A DNA stretch of 8,845 nucleotides from Promethearchaeota archaeon (GCA_030615145.1 JAUWZT010000153.1:1-8845); one strand, 5' to 3'. Positions 1 through 6,942 are shown, counted from the first letter of the stretch. Translations and numbers: made by a program. Notes: a model not told the origin generated them from the letters alone.

Positions 1-11
1 AAGGTTTTCTA

Positions 12-2558
12 TTGAAAAAAAAAATAAGATACTCGTTATTTATCCTTTACATTTTTATTTCAATTGGACTATTTTTTTTATTTCACTTCATATTATTTCA
101 ACCAAACTTGTTGGACACATTCAGTGATTGGAGTTTTTGGGTAGTTTTCTTTTTGTTTTTAATTACAATAGAAGAGTTTTATAGATTTTGTAAAAATGGT
201 AAAAGGAGCGAAATGAGCGATTTTGTAGCGCTTTTATTTTTCTTTTTTCTAATTTTCTTCCTATCGAAAGACGTTTTGACTTCGATAATGGGTGCTTTTT
301 CGATCTATTTATGGTTTGGAATATTTGAATTGAAAGATTACCCCGTTTTAAATAAGATTTTAATAATTTCTTTGGCAACTTATAACATTATTTTCATATC
401 GGGAATAATTTCAAATGTAATAGGAGACCCAATAGTTGTTAACACGGCTTTTGCGTTTTCTTTTTGGATCATTCTTGGATTAGGTTTTATATTATTTGGT
501 AGAAAATATATTATCATTTGGAGGTTTATGTCGCCCCAGTATTTAATTTTATTTCTGTATGTTATTGCGTGGTTAGCTATTGTTTTTATAAATCAATATA
601 CGCCTTTTAATTTCGTTTCACAGAAGGCTTTCCTTTTTAGCCCATTTTCCATTTGGGAACTCTTCATGAATGTTTATGTGATATTAATAGCAATAAATTG
701 GGTTATTTACTTCCTTTCTGGACCTATTTTAGATTTTATGCTTGGTATAAAACCATTTGAGGATAAAAGGTTATTGGGTTTAATCAATGAAGTAAAATCA
801 AACATTGGGATAAAAGGAAGGGTAAAAGTTGGTTTTGGAAAATATCCGATCCTAAATGCAATGGCATACGGTTCAATTTTTGATAAGAGAATCGCCCTTA
901 TTGCGGAGGATTACGAACAAGTGCCAGAAGATGAGGTCAAAGGAATTATTGCCCACGAGTTAGCCCATACTAAAGGAAAACATACTTTAATATTAACTTT
1001 TATAACAACAGGTGATTTAATCTTTAGGATGTTATTTGGCGTGCCTGCTACATATTACGATTATACGTTTGGAAATCCTCAACTCCCATTTATTTCGTTT
1101 ATTCTCTTAAACTTATCAGTATATCTCATTTTGTTTATGTTTGTCAGAATCTTGGAAGGAAAAGCGGATCTAAAAACTAAAAAAATCGGCTATGCAAAAG
1201 AACTCGTAAAAGCGCTTTATAATTTAGAAAGTTTTTACGCCACAGGCCGGGAATTTGGCTTAAATACGATGCTTTTGTGCGATGAAAAAATCACAAAAAA
1301 TAATGAAATTTTAAATTATTTAGACACAGCTGATTACATCAATAGATCAATAATTAAACCAAAAAGACTCTCGCTCGTTAGCAACATATTAAACTCCCAT
1401 CCTCCCACTTATCATAGAATTGCAGCTATATTAGACGATAAGTTAAAACCAACAAAAGAAACGCTTTTACCGTTTATTTGTTTAAAAAAATCAAAACAAA
1501 AATACTACGCAAAAATATTTGAAAACGCGAGAAAAAAATTTAAAGTCATCGCTAACGAGAAGTTTAAAGAATACTTTCACATTGGAGATATTTCTTCTTT
1601 TATGAGAAATCTAAATAGAATAGAATTATACAAACTGGAACTCGAAAAGGATTATGTGTTTAAGAATAAAATTACAGATGAAATCGTTATAGGTAAATTA
1701 AAGGATGTTAAATTTAAAGACGATGTTTGCGATACTGACGAATATGTCGTCAATGACATCAAAAATGGTAACGAAATTCTTTTAAATTCTTCATTGTACA
1801 CAAAATCTCGGGTTGATCTAAAAGATCAATATTTTTTAAGAAAAGAGGGAACTTTAAACCTAGTAGATATTGAATTGAACGAGGATAAAAAGAATGGCAA
1901 ATATATTTTTTTAGATAATGAAGGTCGCAAGATTTTTAAAAACCTAAAAAAAAAAATACCCAATTCAATAGGCTTAATTAAAGAATTTAGCAATAACGAT
2001 ATTTTTTTCATAACAAAAGGAAAAATTAGAATAGTCAAATGCTTAAACGTTAACATCTCGAATAATTTAAAAGAGTCTGAATTATCATTTAACGAGATAC
2101 CTCAAAGTGATGGCAACAAAACAATTCAATACAAAATAAAAGATTTGATCATTAAACCAAAAAATATTTATATACAAATCAGAAGAAATGAAATGTTTCG
2201 AAAATCTGAATTAAATGTAATTAATTGGTTGATAGAAAAACAACTCAGAACTTTCGTTTATCTTAAAAAACCAGTAAATAACCTTGAAATTGGCTATATC
2301 CAAGATGTTAAAATAAATATTGAAGATTCAAAAAAATCAAATAAAGGAAAGAATGAAAAAAGTAATTATATTTCTATTAAAAATATTTTCGGTGAAGATA
2401 TTAAGATTCCATATAATTCATTGGAAGTATTGCTGTTCGAATATAATACTGCCATTATTCAAAAAAAATCAGAAACGAGCATGTTTAGCAAATTAGGATA
2501 TATAATAGTAAGAAAATTTAAACCAGAAAAATTTTTTTACCTTACTAATAAAATTTAA
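12..2558 (+). CDS. M48-family (HtpX/Ste24-like) membrane zinc metallopeptidase with long C-terminal beta-repeat extension
   Basis: This is a membrane-embedded gluzincin protease that probably cleaves membrane or misfolded proteins at the cytoplasmic face. Seen: about eight hydrophobic helices (residues ~7-29, 39-57, 69-85, 89-105, 115-136, 143-163, 176-193, 215-236). An HtpX-like catalytic domain follows, with NAMAYG at 282-287, the zinc site HELAH at 315-319 (H315, E316, H319), helices ~325-343 and 360-380, the third ligand in EGKAD (E382, D386), and the family's HPP...RI motif (H463-I470). HtpX proteins are usually near 300 residues. Here residues ~480-848 are extra, lysine-rich, and appear to contain repeated beta modules (~547-598, 605-648, 661-715, 747-812). 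The start is TTG, with AAGG at 1-4 as a possible ribosome site. The frame is open to the left edge, so a start upstream of the window is not excluded. The UbiA-type gene follows after 27 nt and may be co-transcribed. Family assignment is secure; the substrate is unknown. Confidence 0.9.
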   Translation: MKKKIRYSLFILYIFISIGLFFLFHFILFQPNLLDTFSDWSFWVVFFLFLITIEEFYRFCKNGKRSEMSDFVALLFFFFLIFFLSKDVLTSIMGAFSIYLWFGIFELKDYPVLNKILIISLATYNIIFISGIISNVIGDPIVVNTAFAFSFWIILGLGFILFGRKYIIIWRFMSPQYLILFLYVIAWLAIVFINQYTPFNFVSQKAFLFSPFSIWELFMNVYVILIAINWVIYFLSGPILDFMLGIKPFEDKRLLGLINEVKSNIGIKGRVKVGFGKYPILNAMAYGSIFDKRIALIAEDYEQVPEDEVKGIIAHELAHTKGKHTLILTFITTGDLIFRMLFGVPATYYDYTFGNPQLPFISFILLNLSVYLILFMFVRILEGKADLKTKKIGYAKELVKALYNLESFYATGREFGLNTMLLCDEKITKNNEILNYLDTADYINRSIIKPKRLSLVSNILNSHPPTYHRIAAILDDKLKPTKETLLPFICLKKSKQKYYAKIFENARKKFKVIANEKFKEYFHIGDISSFMRNLNRIELYKLELEKDYVFKNKITDEIVIGKLKDVKFKDDVCDTDEYVVNDIKNGNEILLNSSLYTKSRVDLKDQYFLRKEGTLNLVDIELNEDKKNGKYIFLDNEGRKIFKNLKKKIPNSIGLIKEFSNNDIFFITKGKIRIVKCLNVNISNNLKESELSFNEIPQSDGNKTIQYKIKDLIIKPKNIYIQIRRNEMFRKSELNVINWLIEKQLRTFVYLKKPVNNLEIGYIQDVKINIEDSKKSNKGKNEKSNYISIKNIFGEDIKIPYNSLEVLLFEYNTAIIQKKSETSMFSKLGYIIVRKFKPEKFFYLTNKI

Positions 2559-2585
2559 TTGATATGTTTAGCTTAACACCTTATA

Positions 2586-3515
2586 ATGACAAGTAAAATT
2601 AGAAGTATCGTAGACCTTTTACGCGTACGACAGTATTATAAAAATTTTTTAATATTCGTTGGTGTGTTTTTTAGTAAAAGAATATTTGAAGTTACGCTTT
2701 ATTTTCCTCTCATCTTAGGTTTTATTTTACTATGTTGCGCTTCTTCTTTTAACTACATTATAAACGACATACGAGATGTCGACCGCGATAAAAAACATCC
2801 CGAAAAACTGCAAAAAAAACCGCTTGCTTCTGGAGATTTGCCAGTGTATTTTGCCGTATTATTATTATTAATCATATCAGCATTTATGATCTTCTCCCTC
2901 GTATTTTTAATACCAAATATCAGTTTCATTTTTATGATAATTCTTATAATCTTAACAGGACAACTTTACAACCATTTTTTTAAAAATTACGCTTTTATTG
3001 ACATTTCTGTCTTATCTACTGGTTACTTATGGAGGGCGTTATCTGGGGTCGTTATAATAAATGAATACATTTCCGCTTGGTTGTTTTTAGCAATTTTTGA
3101 AATAGCGATGTTTTTAAGCATAGCTAAAAGAAAGGGCGATCTAATGCTTCTTGGAAAAGACAAAGCTGTTGAGCATAAGAAAGTTTACGATCAATATTCT
3201 TTAAAATTACTAGATCAATTCCACATCATGATTGCCGGCTCTTTATTTATGACTTATTCTCTTTATCTGATATTAAAATTTAACCTTTTTGAGCCTACAA
3301 TAAATTTACAAGAATATATGGCGATTTTTACCATCCCTATTTCATTGTATTTAATTATGCGATATATGTATTTGACATCTACTAAGCCTGAAATAGCGAG
3401 GAGAACCGAAAAAGCTTTTTTCGATAAAGGCATAATTCTCGCGGGTTTTTTCCTCTTTTTGATCCTTTTTTCCTCTTTTTATTACGATATATTAGTGGGG
3501 TTATTTAGCGGTTAA
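2586..3515 (+). CDS. UbiA-superfamily decaprenyl-phosphate phosphoribosyltransferase-like protein
   Basis: This is an integral membrane transferase. In the characterised family (mycobacterial Rv3806c) it moves 5-phosphoribosyl from PRPP onto a polyprenyl phosphate, making a lipid-linked pentose donor for cell-envelope glycans. An archaeal enzyme would presumably use a dolichol-type or similar polyprenyl phosphate, which is inference. Seen: about nine hydrophobic helices over 309 residues, the usual family length. The Asp-rich motif NDxxDxxxD is at N60-D68, followed by the DPPR-type signature HPEK...KPLASG (residues 71-83). The second site D139-ISVLSTGYLWRALSG (to 153) and AKRKGDL (180-186) match the family's conserved cytoplasmic motifs. 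The HP-K-P-ASG pattern separates it from digeranylgeranylglyceryl-phosphate synthase and quinone-pathway UbiA proteins. The ATG start lacks a visible Shine-Dalgarno site. No epimerase gene (DprE1/DprE2 type) or glycosyltransferase is seen nearby, so the downstream use of the product is unknown. Confidence 0.86.
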   Translation: MTSKIRSIVDLLRVRQYYKNFLIFVGVFFSKRIFEVTLYFPLILGFILLCCASSFNYIINDIRDVDRDKKHPEKLQKKPLASGDLPVYFAVLLLLIISAFMIFSLVFLIPNISFIFMIILIILTGQLYNHFFKNYAFIDISVLSTGYLWRALSGVVIINEYISAWLFLAIFEIAMFLSIAKRKGDLMLLGKDKAVEHKKVYDQYSLKLLDQFHIMIAGSLFMTYSLYLILKFNLFEPTINLQEYMAIFTIPISLYLIMRYMYLTSTKPEIARRTEKAFFDKGIILAGFFLFLILFSSFYYDILVGLFSG

Positions 3516-3523
3516 AGTAATAA

Positions 3524-3734
3524 CAAGTACCTATTAACTCAATCATTTTAAATATAGCTATAGAAAACTGATTTCAAGTTACTAGGAAAAACCAAGACCA
3601 TCGAGCAATCAAATTTAAAAAGAGTTAGTGAAAATTTTGTAAAAATTAATTTAATGTTCTTGCTCGAAGAAATATTTATACTAACAAGTAACAAAAAAAA
3701 AAGAAAAAACTTATAAGTTTCCAAATTCAAGTAC
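3524..3734 (+). repeat. Four dispersed CAAGT(A/T)(A)C words in the gap upstream of the binding-protein gene
   Basis: The word CAAGT followed by A/T and ending in AC occurs at 3524-3530 (CAAGTAC), 3575-3582 (CAAGTTAC), 3685-3692 (CAAGTAAC) and 3728-3734 (CAAGTAC), all on the plus strand inside one noncoding gap. At this base composition a given 5-mer with two G/C bases is expected well under once in 274 nt, so four copies stand out. No correction was made for having looked at many words. They could be half-sites for a DNA-binding regulator or chance. Confidence 0.3.
3707..3720. promoter_or_regulatory. Perfect 14-bp palindrome, candidate operator upstream of the binding-protein gene
   Basis: AAACTTATAAGTTT reads identically on both strands. 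It lies about 70 nt before the binding-protein start and about 27 nt before the candidate box A. A dyad of this length in this place is typical of the site of a dimeric winged-helix repressor or activator, which is inference. The TTATAA core could instead act as a box A, but that would give a leader of about 50 nt. Confidence 0.35.
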
Positions 3735-3746
3735 TAACTTAACAAC

Positions 3747-3756
3747 CTATTTAAAA
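3747..3756 (+). promoter_or_regulatory. Candidate archaeal box A (TATA) promoter for the binding-protein gene
   Basis: CTATTTAAAA fits the archaeal box A pattern and lies 33-43 nt before the ATG at 3790. Initiation about 25 nt downstream would leave a leader of about 10-18 nt. That leader contains GTGAT (3779-3783), a partial match to the 3' half of the archaeal Shine-Dalgarno sequence. The same 8-mer CTATTTAA recurs before the gene at 5601. The surroundings are very AT-rich, so the call is tentative. Confidence 0.4.
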
Positions 3757-3789
3757 AAAAATTAAAACAAATTATTAAGTGATTAAAAT

Positions 3790-5493
3790 ATGGAAATGGA
3801 AAAAAAAAATATCGCGATACTTATTCTAGCAATAGCTTTAGTAGCATCTGGCGTTGGAAACATCATCTTTATGCTTCCTCCGATAGAACCTGCTGCACCA
3901 GTAAGTAAATCATTTGTAGTAGGTACAGGTTCAGGCCCTTCAGACTTAGACCCAGTTCGCTCCTGGGATAGCGCATCAAACGATGTAATTGAACAGGTTT
4001 GCGAAGGACTTTATATGTATAATTTGTCCGATCCCGACCTTGGAATTGTACCAAGACTTGCTTCAGATTTCGGAACATGGGATGCCACTGGAACAAAATT
4101 AACAGTTCCATTACGAACAGGAGTGCTTTTCCACGATGGAACAAAATTCAATGCCAGTTCAGTAGTATGGACCTTTGAGAGAATTAACTATTTCATAAAC
4201 GCTTCTGGTATGCCTTGGATTCTAAATGAAACAATTTCCCAGATTCATTCATTATACGAATTCCCAAATGGAACGACAATTTTAGATCCTGTTACCCCTG
4301 TTACTGTTAACAGTGAATACAGTATAACACTTAATTTAAGAGCGCCATACGCAGTCTTTGAGCCTTTAATCTGCTATGTTACCGCTTTTATGTTATCTCC
4401 TGCATCAACCCCTCAGTTCGAATATGTTGATACAGCCTATGGAAAAATTGTTGGAACAGGTCCTTTCGTTTACGACTATTATGTTGCTGATACAGAAGTT
4501 AAATTCCACAGATGGGATAGCTACTGGAGAACACTTGCTTTCTTCGAAGATGTAACTTTTGCCGTTATAGAAGACAGTACTACAAGGAACAACGCAATGC
4601 TAGGGCATACAATTGATTATTTACTTGGTTCAATGTCTTCGTTATTCCCTACCTATGACGCAGATGTATCGATTACTCATCGTTCTGGTGGACGAGCCAT
4701 GAGCTATTATTATCTTGGTATGAATACTAAAAGAATTAATCAAACATGGAGACAAGCTATCTCTTACGCCATTAACTACACATACATTATCTCCGAATTA
4801 CAAGACGATACAGTCTATAGATCAAATGGGCCATTAGCACCTGACTTCCCCGGTTATAATGCTAGTATTAAAGCGGCTACTTGGAATTTAGCAAAAGCTA
4901 GAACAATTGTCAAAAGCATGGGTTTTGCTGCTGCATTAACTGCTGATAACCTTACAACTGGAACTAATGCTGACGCTTGGAAAGCTTTAACCTTACAAAC
5001 ATGGAACTATTCCTATAACATAGGAAATGACTTTAGAGAAGACTTATACCCGGTATTAAAGAATAACCTTGAACTAATTGGAATTGAAGTTATAGACCAA
5101 GGAATGTCCTGGTCTGATTTCATTTATAGAGCTTACGGTTATATGGAACCTGGCGGATACGATTCGTTAATGCTTTATTGGATTGGATGGGGCCCTGATT
5201 ATTTATCTCCATTCAATATGATTGCACCATTATTCTCCAATAAGTCTGCCTCTGATTCTGCTCAATATTATAATGCTGACGTAGAAAAGTGGCTAGAAGA
5301 AGTCTTAGAAGAAACTGACGCAGCTAAAAGAGCGACTCTATATTCGAAAATTCTTCATCAAATAGTCGAAGTAGATATGCCTCATGCATTTGGTTACCAT
5401 CCTTATCAGCACTCTGTTCACTCTGCAGATATAAGAGGTGTCCAATACAATGCAATGGGCGGCTTCTATGTCTATCCAATGTATCGTGTATAG
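3790..5493 (+). CDS. ABC transporter substrate-binding protein, family 5 (Dpp/Opp/sugar-oligomer type)
   Basis: This is the extracytoplasmic receptor that captures peptide, nickel or oligosaccharide ligand and delivers it to the DppB/DppC permeases encoded downstream. Seen: a hydrophobic N-terminal segment at residues 7-28 with no lipobox cysteine, so it is either a signal peptide or an uncleaved membrane anchor. The family pattern follows: GLYMYN (73-78), LRTGVLFHDGTKFNASSVVWTFERI (108-132), GTGPFVYDY (222-230), the MNTK...RQAISYAIN stretch (311-329) and YWIGWGPDYLSP (463-474). At 567 residues it has normal family length. It carries 11 N-x-S/T sequons, consistent with an archaeal N-glycosylated surface protein. 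Its G+C and alanine/tyrosine content are higher than its neighbours', which suggests high expression. ATG at 3790 is chosen; ATG at 3796 is a possible alternative. A hairpin and T10 tract follow it. The ligand cannot be told from the sequence. Confidence 0.93.
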   Translation: MEMEKKNIAILILAIALVASGVGNIIFMLPPIEPAAPVSKSFVVGTGSGPSDLDPVRSWDSASNDVIEQVCEGLYMYNLSDPDLGIVPRLASDFGTWDATGTKLTVPLRTGVLFHDGTKFNASSVVWTFERINYFINASGMPWILNETISQIHSLYEFPNGTTILDPVTPVTVNSEYSITLNLRAPYAVFEPLICYVTAFMLSPASTPQFEYVDTAYGKIVGTGPFVYDYYVADTEVKFHRWDSYWRTLAFFEDVTFAVIEDSTTRNNAMLGHTIDYLLGSMSSLFPTYDADVSITHRSGGRAMSYYYLGMNTKRINQTWRQAISYAINYTYIISELQDDTVYRSNGPLAPDFPGYNASIKAATWNLAKARTIVKSMGFAAALTADNLTTGTNADAWKALTLQTWNYSYNIGNDFREDLYPVLKNNLELIGIEVIDQGMSWSDFIYRAYGYMEPGGYDSLMLYWIGWGPDYLSPFNMIAPLFSNKSASDSAQYYNADVEKWLEEVLEETDAAKRATLYSKILHQIVEVDMPHAFGYHPYQHSVHSADIRGVQYNAMGGFYVYPMYRV

Positions 5494-5507
5494 AAACCAT
5501 CAGAATA

Positions 5508-5567
5508 TTAGGAATACAATTCCTGAAAATACAAAAATAAATTTTAACAATCTTTTTTTTTTATTTT
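5508..5567 (+). terminator. Hairpin plus T10 tract after the binding-protein gene
   Basis: A short stem at 5508-5526 pairs AGGAAT (5510-5515) with ATTCCT (5519-5524) around a 3-nt loop, extended by a G-U and a U-A pair. About 26 nt further on is an uninterrupted run of ten T (5553-5562), then ATTTT. Archaeal RNA polymerase terminates at U-tracts without needing a hairpin, so the T-run is the likely end point. The stem may protect or set the 3' end of the mRNA. Partial read-through would give more binding protein than permease. Confidence 0.6.
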
Positions 5568-5568
5568 A

Positions 5569-5577
5569 CTATTTAAG
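5569..5577 (+). promoter_or_regulatory. Candidate box A promoter for the 280-residue gene, leaderless or nearly so
   Basis: CTATTTAAG lies 24-32 nt before the ATG at 5601, the distance expected from box A to the transcription start, which would make this mRNA leaderless. No Shine-Dalgarno sequence is present before that ATG, which fits. It shares the 8-mer CTATTTAA with the candidate promoter of the binding-protein gene. Confidence 0.45.
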
Positions 5578-5600
5578 TTCTTAATTTTTTCAAATACATA

Positions 5601-6443
5601 ATGTGTGCCATCGCAAAATTGAAATCAAATAAAAGAGATATATCCCCAATTGGTTTTTATTTCGATTTATTTGCTACTGATCTTTTTAGAATTCCAGTTA
5701 TGCCGATTCCGATGAGAATTGACAAGGTATCAAACGGAGATCCAACCCTTATTATATTACCTGATTTCAAAAAGTTGGGTGAGTTGTTTGAAAAATTAGA
5801 TCTCTATATCGATTTCGAATCTTTTTTTAAAGTTGGAATCGAAAATTTAATAAATTTTGCAAAAAAAAAATATAACGAGGCTAACTACCGAAAGTTAAAA
5901 AACGAAATTATTCGAAAATGGTTCAATCAATCGCAAATTATCAAAGCTGATATCCCAGACTTGTCTGAAGCTTTTACTTTTATTATTTCTGAATTTTTAA
6001 TGTTATATTCAAATATAGAAAAAAAAAGCTTAACTCCAGATAGCGAAAGTTATCGTTTGAAATTAATTCAATACTGTGAAAGAGTAATTATTTATTTCCG
6101 AGAAAAGATTGAGCAAAATGATTTTCAGATCAATGTAAAGGGAGAAAAAAAAAAAGTTCAATTATATCATGAGAAAAAAAATAAATACCTTCCCCAAATT
6201 ATTTCAATAGATATTTTTAATATTAGAAATAATAGGAAAAAGAAAATGGCATTCGTTCCTTATTTAATTTATGATGATCTCCTAGATTGCTTTACTTATA
6301 ATAAGGGCACCTTAACTGAAGAACAAAAAAAAGCAAACTATATAAATTTACGTGATTTTAATACAATTATTAAAAAAAGATCAAATATATTTAAGTTTGA
6401 CAATAAATTTGTCTTTAATGATTTGAAATTGAATGACTACTAA
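5601..6443 (+). CDS. Uncharacterised soluble protein (280 residues) inside the transporter locus
   Basis: I do not recognise this protein. It has no signal peptide and no membrane helix, and is rich in Lys, Asn, Ile and Phe. Seen: a Pro-rich hydrophobic stretch RIPVMPIPMRI (30-40), a mostly helical, charged middle (~55-175), a lysine-rich turn NVKGEKKK (178-185) and a mixed alpha/beta-looking C-terminal third (~195-280) with YLPQIISIDIF (196-206) and FVPYLIYDDLLD (218-229). ATG at 5601 is chosen because it sits just after a box A and T-rich region; no Shine-Dalgarno is visible. The next gene starts 11 nt after its stop, so the two are probably co-transcribed. Base composition is much more AT-rich than the preceding binding-protein gene. 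Position suggests a transporter-linked cytoplasmic role, but it may be an unrelated passenger. The length, clean frame and gene-like spacing make it a real gene. Confidence 0.75.
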   Translation: MCAIAKLKSNKRDISPIGFYFDLFATDLFRIPVMPIPMRIDKVSNGDPTLIILPDFKKLGELFEKLDLYIDFESFFKVGIENLINFAKKKYNEANYRKLKNEIIRKWFNQSQIIKADIPDLSEAFTFIISEFLMLYSNIEKKSLTPDSESYRLKLIQYCERVIIYFREKIEQNDFQINVKGEKKKVQLYHEKKNKYLPQIISIDIFNIRNNRKKKMAFVPYLIYDDLLDCFTYNKGTLTEEQKKANYINLRDFNTIIKKRSNIFKFDNKFVFNDLKLNDY

Positions 6444-6454
6444 TAGAGATTATA

Positions 6455-6913
6455 ATGAAATTAAAAATTGAGTTAGGTAGACAAGGAAATTTTATATTCG
6501 CCCTTTTACTCATTCATTTCGTCTTTTTTGGATATGTATGTAATGTTTACGCAAAAGCCATTGGAGATAGAATATTATTTTTATATCAAATTATCTTCAA
6601 TCCAATATCAATTCTATCAGGAATAATCCTTTTTGTGATTGTTTTTATTATGGTAATAAGAGAAAATTTTTTTGAGTATGGCATTCGCAATAGTATTTGG
6701 CTTATTCCTTTTATAATTGTTATGTCTTGGATATGGCATTGGTTCCTTTATGGATTTGATTTGGGTATCATAGGATTTTATTTTATAAGATTTGAATCTT
6801 ATCTCACTATATTAACATTATTAGGAATAAATATTTTAGCTGCGCTTATTGCTTCTATTGCAAAAGAGCAATACGCCCGTTTTATTACAGAAATAAAAGT
6901 AATTGAAACATAA
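6455..6913 (+). CDS. Small four-helix membrane protein of unknown function
   Basis: This 152-residue protein is not recognised. It has four likely membrane helices (~12-33, 47-68, 81-100, 115-135) joined by short loops and a short charged C-terminal tail (KEQYARFITEIKVIET). Aromatic residues cluster in helix 3 (SWIWHWFLYG, 91-100). No catalytic or ligand motif is visible. It starts 11 nt after the stop of the 280-residue gene, without a clear Shine-Dalgarno, and ends 46 nt before the DppB-like gene. The three are therefore likely one transcript. It could be an accessory membrane subunit, a partner of the 280-residue protein, or a passenger. It does not resemble the permease family, having no EAA loop. 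Confidence 0.72.
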   Translation: MKLKIELGRQGNFIFALLLIHFVFFGYVCNVYAKAIGDRILFLYQIIFNPISILSGIILFVIVFIMVIRENFFEYGIRNSIWLIPFIIVMSWIWHWFLYGFDLGIIGFYFIRFESYLTILTLLGINILAALIASIAKEQYARFITEIKVIET

Positions 6914-6942
6914 AACTATCGAAAAAAATAATAATTGCATTT

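Noticed and set aside
3553..3562. Second palindrome TATAGCTATA just after the UbiA-type gene
   Set aside because: Only 10 bp and almost all A/T, so likely by chance in this sequence; no nearby promoter it would control.
3693..3709. A-rich tract read as a T-run terminator on the minus strand
   Set aside because: There is no supported minus-strand gene whose transcript would end here.
3548..3730. Minus-strand 60-codon open frame with a hydrophobic start, lying in the noncoding gap
   Set aside because: No ribosome site or box A upstream of its start, composition is what AT-rich DNA gives by chance, and it overlaps the candidate control region of the binding-protein gene.
3869..4144. Minus-strand 91-codon open frame opposite the binding-protein gene
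   Set aside because: It lies wholly opposite well-supported family-5 binding-protein sequence and has no recognisable protein pattern.
5601..5618. N-terminal MCAIA of the 280-residue protein, similar to the MCGI start of class II glutamine amidotransferases and other Ntn hydrolases
   Set aside because: The glycine after Cys is absent and none of the later amidotransferase motifs or expected strands follow; two or three matching residues are not evidence.
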